64,000 bases of DNA from Pegea sp. RAD2-039 (Eukaryota; Chordata; Thaliacea; Salpida; Salpidae), in the NCBI GenBank assembly GCA_034620365.1, contig JAQGEQ010000054.1, positions 62,001 to 126,000 of the forward strand, in the 5' to 3' direction. The translations under genes and the position numbers were made by a program. Shown here piece by piece: positions 48,426-63,757 of the stretch; positions within the stretch are counted from its first letter, which is position 1; every line of letters begins with the position of its first letter. The notes under the pieces were generated by a model. It had not been told where the DNA came from, made no database searches, and was given only the letters and a program-made list of their open reading frames with translations.

Positions 48426-51400
48426 CTCGATCAACAAAACTACTTGTTTCATTCACTTATGTCATTACGACGCGCGAGTCTTAGATGAACGAGAATCTTT
48501 TAAATATACTTTGGGATTGTTTATGTTAGAGTTTTATAGTGGATGTTTACTATCTGTTGTTGTGCAAGCAAAACATGAAAATGAAATTTCCCCGCAAGGT
48601 TACCTTTGATCGAACCATACCTGCTGCCGCCTCTTATTTGCTCATCTTTCTCACTAAATTTGTCACAAACTGTTTACTGACCTCTTTAAATACATAAAAC
48701 TTCTTGAATGTGTGTTTAAACCGACATCTTTCTGTTTGCTTTCATCTTTTGATATTTGAAGTTTCATTCAGAAAAAAGATTGTTTTATTAAAAAGCAATT
48801 TTTTATTTCTCTTCTAAAAATATCTTGAAAGATTTTCTAATTAAGCATCACTTTGTGGCAGAGACATTCAACCAAATAACAAATCCTTTCAATCAAGTCT
48901 TTATTCTATCAAAACATTATTTCTATAAAAACTAGAGATGTTGTTACAGTTGTGGTCAATTATTTGAATTTACTTGTAAACTACTAATCACCTAGTCTAG
49001 TTCAAATATCTTGAATTATTCATAACTAAATTACTTAAATAAAATTTCCTACAAACATTTCAAAATGAATTTCAAACAAAAAAAAATTGTGTAATTAACA
49101 ACAAGTTAAGTTTCAAACGAAATGAAAGGAAGTTCAAAACCCTTTCAAAATAATTCGAAGAATTATTTGATGTAAGGTTCCACTTTGAAGACTTACCCAG
49201 ATTTTTTACGCTCTAAATCTTTTACAGTATTTATTACAAAATATTTTTATTTTTAAAGAGCCGAATTAAGTTTATGAAACTAATAAATAAATTTGTGACA
49301 TTTTCAACTAGTTCTATGTTGAAAAGAAACCTGGAATTTATGTTATTCACAAATTACATTTCTGTAATTTAAGATGTGGAAAATTTTTAAACAGGCCCTT
49401 CCTAATGTTTCAATCGATTAGAAAATTGCCAAAAATTTTTGAAGAATGTAAAAAAACAGATGTTGGGCCTTGCTCAAAATGTTTTTTACTCACCATGGTT
49501 GTTATCACTGGCTTAATGTTCATTTTCAAATGTTCACTTTCACTTTAGTTCAGAGTTTTTCTACAATTTTTCAGTTTATGTTTTACTTTTGACATTTGGT
49601 ATTGTTTTTTTTCAAGAATCTATTTAGGAGCAAAAATTTATTGACGTCAACTTGAAATGGAATAAAACTTTTAATTGGTTTTCCCTTGAATATTATTTCT
49701 ATCAGAATTTTGAAGTTACATGAAAACGTCGATCTCATATTTCTATGTTTTACGTTTTATTTTTTTTGCATTTAATTTTTGACTCATTATTTTCAAATTG
49801 ATGCAAAGTTCTATTTCTTTTTTGCAATTAAAATTTTATCTAAAAGTGTCTTTGTTTTCGTCTGATTTTCTGGTTTTTTGAATACAATGTTTGGCAAAAA
49901 GACGAATTTTTGATGACTAAAAAAGTATTTTTTTCATAACAATTGCTCGTATTGATAATTTGTGTTTATATTAAATGTTGAAAAATACAAAAAAATTGTT
50001 CCATCAAAACTAACATATGAATAATTTTTATTTTCTCAAACAAAAGCTAGTTTGATATTAACTGCTTTCTGTTTATTGCTGAGAAGAATAGAATTTATTA
50101 ATCAATATATCCTTTCAAAGACGACTTGCTCATAAATTTCAAATCAAATTTATCAAAGTTGAGGTTGGTTTGATATAAAAGTTATTTTTAGAAGATTATT
50201 GAAAAATTATGATAAACAAAAAATTTTCAGATCAAAATATAAATTTCAGTTGAGATTTGATAACACATTTTGATTTATAGTGCTTCCTTTGTTTATATAA
50301 ATTTTTTTAACATATTAACCAAAACAGAAAAAAGTTTCGGGTAAAAATACTTTGCAATAATTACTTTGTGAATGTTTGAAAACGTCTTTACTAATATCAC
50401 ACAGTTTTTTGATGTATTAGAACTAAAACTGTGAACCACAAACGCAAACTAGTTAAAATATTTAAGATTACATCAAAGCTAACACTTCAGGTTATTGAGA
50501 TCTTATAACCGTGGTATTATCACTTTGTTTGTCAACTATAACTTCTGTTTCATGTCACTTTTTTGCAAAGCGTAAAAACCAAATTATTTCAACTTTTTCG
50601 AATTTTTTTCACGCACTATATAGTCCATTTTTAACATGATTATCGGGTTAACAATTTTCTTTTGTTTTATTTTTGCATGTTTTTATTAGTCTGAAATGAT
50701 TCAGTTTTCAACAATGTTATTTTTGTTTTATATCATTTTTATTTACTGTTAAAATAATATAAAAATCAGAAAATTGAAAGAAATTGAAAATATTTCATTT
50801 ATTTTAACTAAACTGTTCAAAAGTATTTCAAATAATTATTTGTTTTTATCGAAGATTTTTTTAATTTGATGTAAGTCAAATAGTCTGATTTTTCGATTTA
50901 CCGAAAGCTTTTATAACTTACTTATAGATGACATAAGCTATCTATTTTAAAATCAAAGCTACGATCAAACAACTTATAGGAGAAAAATTGAAATTTTAAG
51001 CATGCTTATAGCATCTGAAAAATTGTCTAAAAGCTCATCAAATTTTTCAAATTTCAACAACAAATATTCCCAACACTTAAATGAATTTTACGCAGAAATA
51101 TTTCTTACGCCAAAACATTTATCGACCATATTTATAAGCTTTTGTATTCCCATTTATAACAGCGTTTTTGTTGAGGTTTTTGTAGTAAAATACTTCTATT
51201 GTTTAAAAACTCTTAAAGGATTTTTTGAAAGTTTTTCTATATAAAACATTACATTAAAATAAAAATAAATTGTTTTCTTTTTTTTTGGGTTCTTTCTTGA
51301 TATTTACAAAAATCGGTTTGTTATTATTGTTGTTATTAATTAAATGATTTGATGAAAAATATTTTCAAATTTTTCTACAAAATAAAAACATTGAATTATA

Positions 51401-54400
51401 AAGAAATCGTTTCTTAAAGCCTTCAGGCATTTATCAACTAAATCTCCACAAAATAAACAATTTCTTTTTGTACATAATTATTTAAATGTTAATTTCTAGC
51501 GAATTTCAAACTTTGTTAATTTCACATCGATTCAATCTTTAAATCACCAGGTTTGTCACTAAGTAAGATCTTTAAAACAAACAAATTATAAATCAATTTC
51601 TAAAAAAATTAAATCTATAAAACGATAAATCAATAATTATTATTTTTTCTTCTTCCAAAAGCCCCAAAAAAAGAATTTTTTCATAAAGAATTTTTTCATC
51701 TGTATATTTTGCTCAAATTTGAGATCAATTAACATTTTTAAGCCAGAAATTTTTAAATCAATATTTATTTTGATTTTTTTCGATTACGGAATTTTTTCTA
51801 CATTTTATGAATTGTAGCTTTATTTATTGCTGACAAGTTTCATTCAATTTTGTTGTAAATTTTTTAACAGTGACTTAATAATTTATGAATGTATTATTAA
51901 TATCTGTTTATAAAGAATTTAAATATTTTTTAAGAGTTATTAATAAGATGAACGAGTCTAACTTTAAAAAAATATGAAAATTTAATTTATTTTATCTAAA
52001 AGAATAAAAAATATTTATAACAAAAGAATAAATTATTTTTTTTTATAATTAAATAGTTGATTTCTTATCAAAGTTATTCAGGTTGAGTAAAAACTTTGAA
52101 ATAGTAAACCATATTTTTTAAAGTAATTAATTTAATTTTCCTATTCAATCTGATTTGAAATAAAGTCAAACACATTTTTAAAGACTAAATTATTTTGAAA
52201 GATTTATTTTCAAAAGTAAATTTAATAAAAGAGCCGTAATTTATTGATTTTATTGAAAAATACACAAGTTTTTTATTAGTCTATAAACAAGTTTAGTCTG
52301 AGTTTAAATATTTATACTTTTTATTTATATATTCAAAACAAATAAGAAAAACATTTCTTTAATTTTAAATATTGTTTTGTGTTTGCTGTGAAAGCTATAA
52401 TTTGTTATTTTTAACCATGAGTTTAATGAATAAATATGATATCAAATAAAATGAGCTTTTTAACTTTTGTAAAGTTATATCTCATAATTAACAAAACAAA
52501 TATTTAAATTCGTCAAAGCTTTATTATTATGAAAGCTTAACAAGAAAACAGAAAATTTTGTGTGAAAAGGTCTTTCTAAAAATATATTTTAGCTTTATAA
52601 ATGCTAATTTATCAAAAATTTTGTGTAGGGCATTTTGAACGATAAAAATGAGAAGCCATTATTGATATGGCTTTACAAAAAGTAAAAATTGATTTGGTTA
52701 TTAATTATTTTATTAATTTAATTTAAGTATTATAAATCAATTTTAAGTTAGATTACAAAGGTGCTATATTATTGTGTCATTTCATTAAAAATATTCCCAT
52801 AAAAATTGTTCAGTTAACCCCTAACTATTATAGATTACTGAAAAACATTTTGAAATACAGTTTTATTATAGATCATTTATCAATATTTACACTATTCTTA
52901 CTGTTAAGTTGTTTTAAAAAGATATTATATCTTCAAAAATATTCGATAAATTACAAATTTTCAAGTAGTTTTCATTACAATTTGCTTCTAGTAAATCTCT
53001 AGGTTTCATTTGATTGACTAATGTTTAGTAATCAAACAAACTAGAGAGCCATATTTTGTAAACAAAGAAGCAATAAGGAATTAAACTTTAGTTTTAACGA
53101 TTGAATAATTTATGTCGTATTTCCATGTCTTCTTTATAAGCCGTCTGTCATTAATACGATTTTTACAAATTTCTTTAACTTGATCTAAAATATTTGTGAA
53201 GTCTTTAACAATATTTTTTCTTGTAATTCTGTCTGTATACAATCATTAATTTGCAATGTTTAAAATATTTGTTGACAAAACAAACTTATTAATCGTTTAA
53301 AAATTTACAATTTTACTAAAAGATTCAAATATTTTTGGTTAAAGTAAAACAATCAGTTTTTTTAAAAGGGTTATTTCATTGAATTTAAAATGAATTGACT
53401 TTAATTTAAACTGTGTTTATTTCATTACACGAATTACAAGTTGTTTAAGTTTGTATTTTAAACGTTTATTTATTATTTATAAGCTTTTTGAGTTACTTGT
53501 CAAGTCACTAAAATTAATCATTATTTCCTTTGCAAGCATTTTGATTAACATCTTTATTATGTTTTTAACTTGGATTTTTTTAATAAGGACAACCTCTCTT
53601 AGACAAATTGGGTTTTTGACAGTATAAATTATCTTGTAAAACAAAGTGATACTACAACAAAAAGACAAAATTATCCTCTAATTGTTCAGGAGATTATGTA
53701 CCAGCAATTTTGTGATTACTAAGCGCGCATCATATCTACTTTATTATGATTATTGATATGTAGTGTTTCCAAAACTTTAAAAACAAATTGATTTAAAAAA
53801 CTTATTTTAATAATTAGAGGATTTTGTTGTCTAATAAATTACTCAAATTTGAAATTTTCTGAGATCATCACGTGTTCCAAAAAAATTGTTTATAAATATT
53901 CAACTTAAAACATTAAAACTCAAAAATCGTTTTTTAAACATCTCTTAAAAACTAGTTTTTCTCCAGTGGTGCGTTTAAAGTAAGTTAAAATTAATAAAAA
54001 AGTTTTTAAATGTGAAAATTTGATAAAAATTGTACTTTAATATTTGTTGCTCTACGAAGAGTACTACTGACTATCAGAAAACTTTTTCAATTCACAATAA
54101 GACTACATAGACAGTAAGACTCCACAATTACTTCTTTTATAACATTTTTAAGAAAGTAAAATTAATTTTCAAAGTGAATTTTGTCGGAGCAAATAAGTTT
54201 TATAAAACCGAAAATTTATGAGGTCCAGATCTCCATATAGCTGCTTATAAAAAAGTTGTAAAACTTTTTAGATGTCCTTTAACAAACCGTTCTGAAATTG
54301 TTTGTCAAAATCGTTTTTTTATTATTATGGCTACTTATAAAATTACATCTAAATTATGAAAATTGTTGCCGAGAAATTTCTGTTGTGGATTTAGAAATAT

Positions 54401-54736
54401 TTTGTTTCGACGGAAAAAAATTATTTGTTTTTGGAGACTTCAGTTGATGTGGTTACATAAAAATTGATATAAATTTATTATAATTTAAAATCAAGTTGAA
54501 ATATTTCGAATTTTTTACTAATTATTTATTTCCTTTACTTTTTAACTTTTTAATTTCTTTTTGAAATCATTTATTGAATAGAAATTATCAAAATTTTATG
54601 GAAAATTTTTCATTTTGAAAATAAGATCTTTTCTTCAAGCAATTTTTTATACAATTGATTTATTTCGTTTATTTATTTTCAAGAATCTTTTAATCTTACC
54701 TTTTTAATGGTCGCTTTTCTTCACTTTGCAGAAATT

Positions 54737-54868
54737 GTAACATTTCATTGCAAAGTAAATAATTCTTTGGATGAATCAGTTTGTATTCATCGCTTCAGTA
54801 GTTTCAGGAAATTTCTCAATACCTTCTACTACCAAAGTTGTTGAATTATTAGTAGAGGAGGTTTTGCA
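54737..54868 (+). other. Doubtful exon(s) with a Ras-association-like peptide
   Basis: After a good acceptor (CACTTTGCAG ending about 54731) a short stretch reads IVTFHCK before a GTAAAT donor, and after a TTTCAG about 65 bases later the DNA reads GNFSIPSTTKVVELLVEE. Joined, they read in one frame and recall the start of a Ras-association or other ubiquitin-like fold (strand, strand, helix with STT at the helix cap). There is no neighbouring exon that I can connect, so it may be chance or a decayed gene piece. Confidence 0.18.
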
Positions 54869-57800
54869 ACTAATAGATATATTTCCATCTAAAAATACTT
54901 CTTATTTGCCTTTTATTTACCTCAAAACAACAACATTTATAAAAATAAATTTAGTCGCTTTCATTTGTTGTCTTTTAAAACATAAAGTTCTTCATTTTTG
55001 CTACAAATATTTAAGTTGGCATCAGATCAAATGATAAAAATCAGACATAAGGATGTAGATTGAATACAAAGATGTAGATTGGACATGAAGGATTTGAGTA
55101 TTTGATTAAGGAAAAATTGAAAACTAAAATAGGGTCTCTTGACCTTCTAGTTCTTAAAGAAGCAAATAATCTTCAAAAGAGTTTCCATTTTTATTTTGGT
55201 AAATATTTAGAATGTTTCAAAAACAAAAATTATAAAAATATTTCTACATAAATTTTTATTCTTCACTTTTAGTATAAATTTTTTTCTTAGACGTTTATTG
55301 ACTTTCAAATCGTTTATTCTTAAAGAATCTTTTAAAATTTTAAACAAGTTTGAACTTAATTAACTTTTTAAAGCAGTCTTTTAATCTACAAGAAATATAT
55401 TTTAATCTATAGAAAAATTTAAAGATATAACTTGTGTATTTTGTAAAATTAGTTCAAATATATTGAACAAAAACTTTATTTGTTCTACAAAAAGTTGATC
55501 AACAACAACAAAACAGACCAGTTTGGTTTTAAGATGTTAAAAATAAGTTAACTTTTGAATTTAAAAATATAACAATTAAATATTTATTTTCAAAATTAAA
55601 CTTTTTAAACACTTTAACAAAGCAGTCATTTTTGCTGATAAAATCCACAAAAATGATATCTAAAAGGAAAGATTATGTTGTTTAAAAACTCATCAAATAA
55701 AAAACGCTTAATCTGAAGTTAGTTTACATTACAAGATAAGACTTAAGATAAATAAAAGATTTCTTCTCAAAATCTGTCAATATAATAATCTATTGTGATT
55801 GATATTACAGTGCTAACTTTGTTTGTTTTATTGAGTTGATTATTTTTGAACTAAACTAAAAAACAAGACACAAATATGTACCTAAAAAACTTTATTTTAG
55901 CTCCACACAAAGCTTATATAACTTTTGAAACTTTTATATAAAGCTGAAAAGATTTTGCTGATGCTATTTAGAGGATATTTCCAATCAACTTAAGTTTTTC
56001 ATCTGTTCAGTAAAATCTAATTTTTTTACAGCCATGTAATGAATAATATAAAAGAAAATAGTCTCCGCCACCAACAGAAGTGTTTATATAGTTTATGGAT
56101 GATGATATCATAGTTTAAAACAACAATTGCATGTTCAAAAAGTAAATTATCTAAATATGCTCACCACAATTATTTAAACTTTTTCATACAAGCATCGATT
56201 ATACAAAAGCAGATAATTAATTGAAATAAATATTTAGAGATAAACTAAACGCTTAAATTGAGTTTTTATGGTTTAAATGACCTTTTAAAAGCGAAATTGA
56301 ACTTGTACAGAATTTTTTTTAATTTTCTTTACACTTTAACTTAAGTGAGACAGATTAGGTAGAAGTAACGAAGCAATTGATGACGTAATAATGAAAGCGA
56401 AAAGCGTTTTAAAGGTGATTTAGAGTAATCTTTTCATCGTTCATTTCAGAGAAAAACGTAATTTTACAGTTACCTGTTCACAGCTTGGTAAATACCGCCA
56501 CCAGGTGTTGAAAGATAACATTTATTTGTCAGAAGCTAAAAAACTATTTAGTAGATTTTGACAATTTTCTAAACTTTATATTTTCTGAAATTTAATCATT
56601 CGAATTTAGATAAACCAGTTTTATGATATTAGCAAATTCAATTTTATATTAACTTAATCTAAGCTTCAGTTTATCAGTTTTATAAAAACTTTCTAATTAC
56701 TTTAAAGTCTAAATTTCATTTTTTCAAAAAACATCTTTGAAACTATCTTAGTTTTCACGAATTTTGTAAATTTCTCATTTTTTTTGCAACATTCTACAAA
56801 ACGTTGGAAATTTAAACCCACAAAATTTGAAAATAAAAAATTTAAAGCAAATTTTTAAGAGAAAGTTTTTCCATCATAACATTTAAAGTTTATTTTAAAA
56901 CCTGTTAAAATATGAATATATATTATTCATTTATTTGATTAGTGAAAAACCTGTATAAGAAATTCTGAATTTTGTTGTTGGATTATTTAATTTTTATTAC
57001 TGACAATATTCAAGAAGAAATTATTAATTTCTTTAGGTTTTGTCGCTCAGGACTTTTATAAGATTCATAAATGATGCAGAGAATTGATTTTAATTGAAAG
57101 TGAAAAAATTAGATTAATTAAAAACGAATTCCAGAGTTTTAACAGTAAGTGAAAAAAATTTGATTCAATTTTCATCAAAATTCAGGTTAAAAACAAATTC
57201 ATAAACTTAAAAACTTAAAAAATAACTTTTTATCATAATGACTTGACACTAAAAACATTTTGAGATTTTAAATCAATCTAAAAACAAACAGTTTTGTAAC
57301 AAAAACATAAATTTAAAGTTATAGTTACAAATGAATGGTTAATGTAACAAAACTATACAGAGAATTATGAAAAATAATTCAAAATGTCATTAAGACGTAG
57401 TAAAGTTAGATTAAGTATCCTTTCGAAATCATTCAACTTGTCATTCTCATATTTAAATACTCAGATAAAGCTTTCCATTTGTTAGAATCAAATATTCATT
57501 TATACAAACATCTACATTTATTATAATAACTACTTCTAAACTCTTATTCGTTTATAATTGAATATAAAAAGAAATCAGATGAATGTTCAACTTTAGATTT
57601 TATGATGACGTAAGCTGCTTAGAAAAAGAATCACCAGATAAAGGGAAGATTCGGTCTTAATATCGCTTTTAGCGACGTCATCAAGCTAAAAATAACCGAA
57701 ACAAAGAATTAATTTTCTAAACATGTTTAAATACAGATAACAAAGTTTTAAAATGACTCTTCTGTTATTGATGTTCTAATATTGAAGTTAATTTGGTATT

Positions 57801-60531
57801 TTTAATTAATCCTAAGAAAGTTCTTTAAAAGTAAACTTTTTCTATTAATTAGATTTTCAAATGTTTTGATTTAATTTTCAAATTATTTTTCACAATTTCA
57901 CTGCTAAAGTCAGATTTGAACTTTACATATTTATGGTTTAATAAATACTAGAAATAGAGAGGCATGGTTAGCCAGCAAACTGAACTTTGCCAATAAACTG
58001 TTTAATGATAATGATATAAAACTGCTATAAGCAGTGACTACCTCTATTACAGTTTAAAGTAATTCAAATTTTTAATACATCTTTTAAATCGATCAATTTT
58101 TGATAATCATTTATCATTTAGTGTTCCATCATCATGAGATTATTCAAAAAAGTTTGGATTTTTCATTGAGTTTGAATTTAATTGTTTAAAGTTAACCAAA
58201 AGTTAAATAAAAATTAAATAAATGAATATTTCCATATTAAACTTTCAATAACTTCGTAGTTAATATTTTACTTTATTATATTTTTGTTGTATTTACTAAT
58301 ATGACAAATCATTAAACATTTATTAATCTTACGATTAATCTCGACTAAATTTAGAAGAAAGTTTATAATAAATTTTGACATAAATATATTTTTATCAAAA
58401 TTCTCTTATTTATTTTAAAACAATAGACGTGCAAGCTTTTGTCAGATAAGATAAATAGGTTTGGTCTTTTTCATTTGAAGCATAAAACAGTTTTAAGACA
58501 ACTGAACTATTTGTTTAGTTAATAATTTTATCAATCTTAATTTAAACTTATTGAGTCTCCTAAAGAGAAACTCTCTCTTAAACTGTGATTTTAACAAAAT
58601 TGATTTTTCGATCTTTGTGAAGATTTATATTTTCAAAAACTTTTAAATTTGTTTCTTTCAAGAATTTATTTTATTCAGTTTTTAGATTTCCACTATTTGA
58701 TTATTGTTTTTTATCAAGATAAAAAATTAAAAGAAAATAAATCAAATTTGATTAACAATTACCCCTAGTTCTACAAAATCAATTTGAATTTTTCAAAATT
58801 AATAAAATTGTTAAATGTCAATCATTAAACGAATTTAAACACAAATTATAAATTTCTGAAGTTGTTTAAAAAAAGAGAATTTTGATATTAGTGGTTAAGG
58901 CTCATCTTATATTCAACATTCGAATATATTTCTAAACAGTTTGTTTGTATTAAAAGTAAATTAGTCATGAACTATTAACCTTTACTTTTAGGTGTACGTT
59001 TTCAACTTTTTTATTCATTTTCTTCCGTAACAAAAAACCAGAACGTGATTGAGTAAAAAGAAATAGTTTGAACTGAATAAAAAAGGTTTGTGGTAACTTA
59101 TTTCTTTACTTACTAAAAGTCCTTTTAACAATTTAATGTTGTCACTTATTTGTTATTTGATCAAAGGAAAGTTGAAATCTTTTGATTGATTTTAAGAATA
59201 TTTCAAAATCTGCTGATAAAAGCCTTTAAAGAAACCTCAAATTATAAATTCCTAAAAACCCCCTTAAGTAGCTTGTTAACATTTTTAATCTGATTTCCTA
59301 AAGACCTTTTTGCTGATTGATAACTTTCTCTTAGTTCCTCTAATTTATTCAAAAAATGTTAATTAATTTAAAATTTTTTAAATTTAAACCTCTTAGCTAA
59401 GTTACACGAAATAATTAATCTACTAAACTCAAAAGTTGCCTCCTAGTTAAATTCCCTGTATAGTTGATTTGTTACATCATGTTATCTATATCTTCTTTAA
59501 TAAGACATCATATCATTCAGATAAATTTGAGACAAAGTATTTTGACTAGTTACAATTTTGGTTAAAAAACTTTAAGGTTAATTTTATGCAATTGAAACTA
59601 ATTTACTACAAAATGAACCTCAGTTATTACCTTCTGATGCTTAAAATCTAATTTTTGAAAAGAGTCTCTAAGTTAAAGTTACCAGATATCATAAAAAGTT
59701 TTATTCCAGTTAATTAATCAATTGTTACTAATATTTTATATATATGAAAGGATTTATAGTAACACAAGTTTTAGTACAAACAGAATTATTAACGTTTATT
59801 AACTTTATTGGGTTATTTTCAGCTTACAAGGCTTTACGTTTTAAAAAATGCCAAATTTTTCAAATAAATGAAATCATTATTTCATTTAGAAATTGTTTGT
59901 TTGCTATTAAAATTTGTTAAAAAAATGAAAGTTTTAAGCTAAATAGATTATCAATGTTTTTAAAATCTATAGATAAAAATATCTCTAGAAAACTAAAATG
60001 GTCATTTTATTTATATGGTTCTTTCGCTTTATAATTGTTATATTTATTATGTTTTTCTACTTTGATTTTATCTTTTACTTTTCTATTAATTCTCTTTTCA
60101 TCAAACGCAAAATGATATTTTTTGTACTAAGTAGTATTTTGTAATTAAACTTCAAATAAATTTTTTTTTTCAAATTCTTTTCAATGTACTCATCATAATC
60201 AGTTTTAAAAATATTTTGTTTTTTGTGAACTATTCATTGAGTGATTAAATACTCTTTTAGTTTGAGATTGCTGATTCTGAAGATTGAATTTTTTATGGAA
60301 ATTTTGTTTGTACTACTAATTGCTGCACAAACATAAAAAATATTAAAATTGCACCTTAGAACGGAAAATTTTGATAGTTTTAGGTGAGATAGTATGGATT
60401 TAATGGTTTTTTCACATAATTCCTTTTTTTTATCCATTTTATAAGATTTTCATATGATGCTTCTTTTTTTGCTAATGTTTTAATCCATTTCTCACCATTA
60501 ATAAGTTATTCCATCTTATTATTTGTGAAAA

Positions 60532-60960
60532 TGTTGCGACCAGAAAAAGTCTATATAAAGCTGGGTAGAAAGGCCTTGTTAGTCTGTTTTATGACAACAT
60601 TTCTAGGATAAATGATCTCCAAATTTAAAGCCGGAGTTGGAGCTTCGTAGGCAGTTCGTCGTTGTACTCAGTGTCTTTCTGGAAGCTCCTGTGACGTCAG
60701 CTGGGTGTAGCTGCATCAGTCTTTCTGTTCCTCTGCATTTCCTTGTTGGCGTGGAGAGTGGAATCCTATTGTATGGACAGCAACTAGACATCCGTAATTT
60801 CTGCCCTGGCTTTGTGCTCTGGAGAGCTCACTCCAGTTTTGCTGTTTAGTGTAGAACCAACACGAAAATCCAAATTCATCTTGTTTGGGCAGAAGCAGGC
60901 TTTATTATTATGTAAGAATGTGTGTCAACGAGAGGTGCTCTTGTCAGACACCCTCTTTAT
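60532..60960 (+). repeat. Dispersed repeat, copy B (body plus SINE 3' tail)
   Basis: Bases 60532-60810 match copy A at 20678-20956. About 100 bases later, 60911-60960 carry the tail block (gtaagaatgtgtgtcaacga, ggtgctcttgtcagacaccc) seen at 781-852 and 6557-6614. So the body and the tail can belong to one element, which links the 20.6-kb repeat with the SINE family at 6.6 kb. Confidence 0.8.
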
Positions 60961-63757
60961 ATAATATATAAATAGACTATCAATATAAATAATTCTAAAA
61001 GAGGAAAAAAAACTATCAAATAGATTTAGGTAAAAATAGTTTATTGAAGAAAAGCTCATAAAACTTTGAGGATTTGTTTTAATTGTTTCTAATATAAACA
61101 TGATAAGACACAAAATCAAGTTTTAAGCAGTTCGCATAAAGACAATATACTTATCTTCATTCTTAATATACTTGATTGAAAATTATTATAAAAAGATTAT
61201 TTTTGGCGAATATGTACTAACATTCATACACGAAAACATGATTATTGTATTTAAGTTGAAGTAAGTTTCTTAAATCAGATATCAATACTACAATAGAATA
61301 CGTCGACTTACAGAGTCAAAGACAAGGATTATGGTTCTTACTAATCATTACAGTAAATTGAACAATAACTAAACATTACAACAAGTTTACTTTCATTAAA
61401 AAGCTGTTATTCTAGTTGTAGTTTTAAATTGTTTCTTTTCTTCAAAATGTTTGTTGAGGGTTTGAGGATCAACTGTTTAAGAACAATTGTTTCAAATATA
61501 ATTTCAATTTAAAAGTAATTTTATGTATTAATATTATATAAATGTTATTCTATTGTTTGCAAAAAAGCACCTTTTTTGCTTAATTGATGAATTTTTATAT
61601 TAAAAATCAATTCTAAGACTAAAGAGTGTTGCAATGTTAAACTTAATTTAAAGCTGTTAAATTTACATCATTAATAAGAGACAATTTTCTAGTTGATAAA
61701 GTCGTTTATATGATTTAAAGTCCTTTTACAATTTCTCGAAATGATAGTTGTAAAATAGCCATATAAAGTAGCTTTCTAAATAATAAAAAAATTTACTGAA
61801 AATTTATTTTATCTAGAACTTTAGAATTCAACAAAATTCAATTCAACAAATTTATAATTTGGAATTTCAAGAATTATTTTAATCAGCTGAAGGCACTTGA
61901 TGGCTGATAATTTACTCAAAGCCTCTAACATTAACATCAAATCAGCTTTCTTCTACATAATCTCAAGATTTTCTCCTTTTTCTGCATTGTGTATTGTCTT
62001 TAAGTTAAAGTGTTTTTAGAGGTTGATTTGAGTGAATAGAAAATTTCTAATGAAGTAAAAAAATAAACTTTTAATGTAAACTGTTATATATTAACGAATC
62101 TTTTGTCTATTTTCTTATTTATATTCTTTTAATTTTGATAATTCCATGAAAATATGTTAAATACTTTTCTTGAAATGTTTTTAAATCATGAATCATATAT
62201 CTGAAGATTTTATTATTTATATAAACTTTTTTTCTGTGTAAATATTTTTTCATTAAATTTGATAAATATCTCTGTTTTTTATTTGGAGATGAGTCATTCT
62301 ATTTTTTCTTGTTATAATAAACTAATAATTATTAACCATAATAAAAATTATCAGTTTATTTATATTATGTTGCTTGTTTGATTTATAAACAGCTATAAAT
62401 ATTAAATTTGAAAATTTTATATAAATAAATTGATATCATAATTCCTAATTCTTAAGCTATAAAAATTGTTTTTATTTTAATGATTATAATTAAGTTTTAG
62501 AAAAAAACTTACAGATAAAAACTGTATCTATATTACCAGTTCCAAATTTGTCTCATCAAATTTATTTAAAAAATATTAAATGTAAGCTTACATCATAAAA
62601 TACTTTTCAAATTTGTTTTTTTAGAATTTTATAGAACACTTTTGTTTAAAAAATATTGAATTTTGACATTCTGTTATTTGCTACATGAATTAATAACTTT
62701 TCTAAAAGTGTTTTATGCAAATTAGTTTTATTGTTATCTAATCAGGCAAGCTAAATATTTTTTCAACTTTTATTTTGCTATTTATTATGCCACTAAATCT
62801 AATTGTTTATCAAAAAGTTATTAAATTATTTAACTAATTTAATTATTATACATTTTTGTAGCTTAATTTTTATCAACTTTTTAATATTTAGTTCTAATTA
62901 AGTTATTATTTCTACTTATAAATCTTTTTTTTATGTTATGAAACCATTTTAAAAAATGTTTTATTTTATTCAGAAATTTATCTTTCTTTTAAGAATCTTA
63001 AAATTGAGATGAAATAATTAACACTTTAAAAGATGAATTAATTTGTAAATTTCATTTGAGAACTTCTATGATAATAGAAACTTTTTTATGATAAGAAAAA
63101 AAACACTAAGATAAGATTTCAGATAAAATTATGAAAATTGTTTTTTAGAACATCTCTGTTTAGTAAAAGTTAGATAAAGTATTTCAAAAAAGTTTTTCAA
63201 TTTAAATGTTACAACCAAATTTAATTTTTTTTATTGAATTTGTTGTAATCACTTTTTAATTGGCATTTTTCAATAAATTATTTCAAGTAAAGATTATGAA
63301 AAACTTTTTACTAGGTTAAATTGTTCACATTTTTTCTACTTGTAAAAAGTTTGGTCTTGTTTATTATCAATTGCATCTTTCTTTTAATAAAAGCTCTTAT
63401 TTATTTTATTAAAAACTTCTAATTTATATTTAAATTTAGCTATTGTTAGAAAAAATTGTTTTCTGTTTAAAATCAACATTTTTGATTTGAGTTTTATAAA
63501 ATATGTTTTAAATGATTCAAAATTTCAGTTTTAAATAAACTTTTTTAGATTTATATTTATTTAAAAGTAGTTTTTATTAATTTAAACATATGTTTTTATG
63601 ATTTAATCAGAATTATAAATTATTTCTAAAGGAATAAATTGAAATATTTAAAAAAGTTATTTTTAAGAGTGATGAATTTTTGTAATTTACTTTTTTTTTA
63701 AGGTTTCAAATCACAAATTAATTTTAAGAGTTTTATTCTACATCAAATCAGCTGACT

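Larger units (their letters stand above)
48426..63757. other. 15-kb AT-rich gene-poor region
   Basis: No gene is supported apart from one doubtful exon near 54.74 kb. It contains repeat copy B at 60532-60960. Open frames of 60-90 codons (for example 51002-51244, 52772-53002, 60234-60437) have Phe/Ile/Lys/Asn-rich composition typical of random AT-rich DNA. Two slightly less AT-rich spots with CRE-like words lie near 56.35-56.52 kb and 57.60-57.70 kb. Confidence 0.5.

Noticed and set aside
51002..53002. Open frames 51002-51244 and 52772-53002 as genes
   Set aside because: Phe, Ile, Lys, Asn and Tyr dominate, as expected from random AT-rich DNA; no splice partners, motifs or codon bias.
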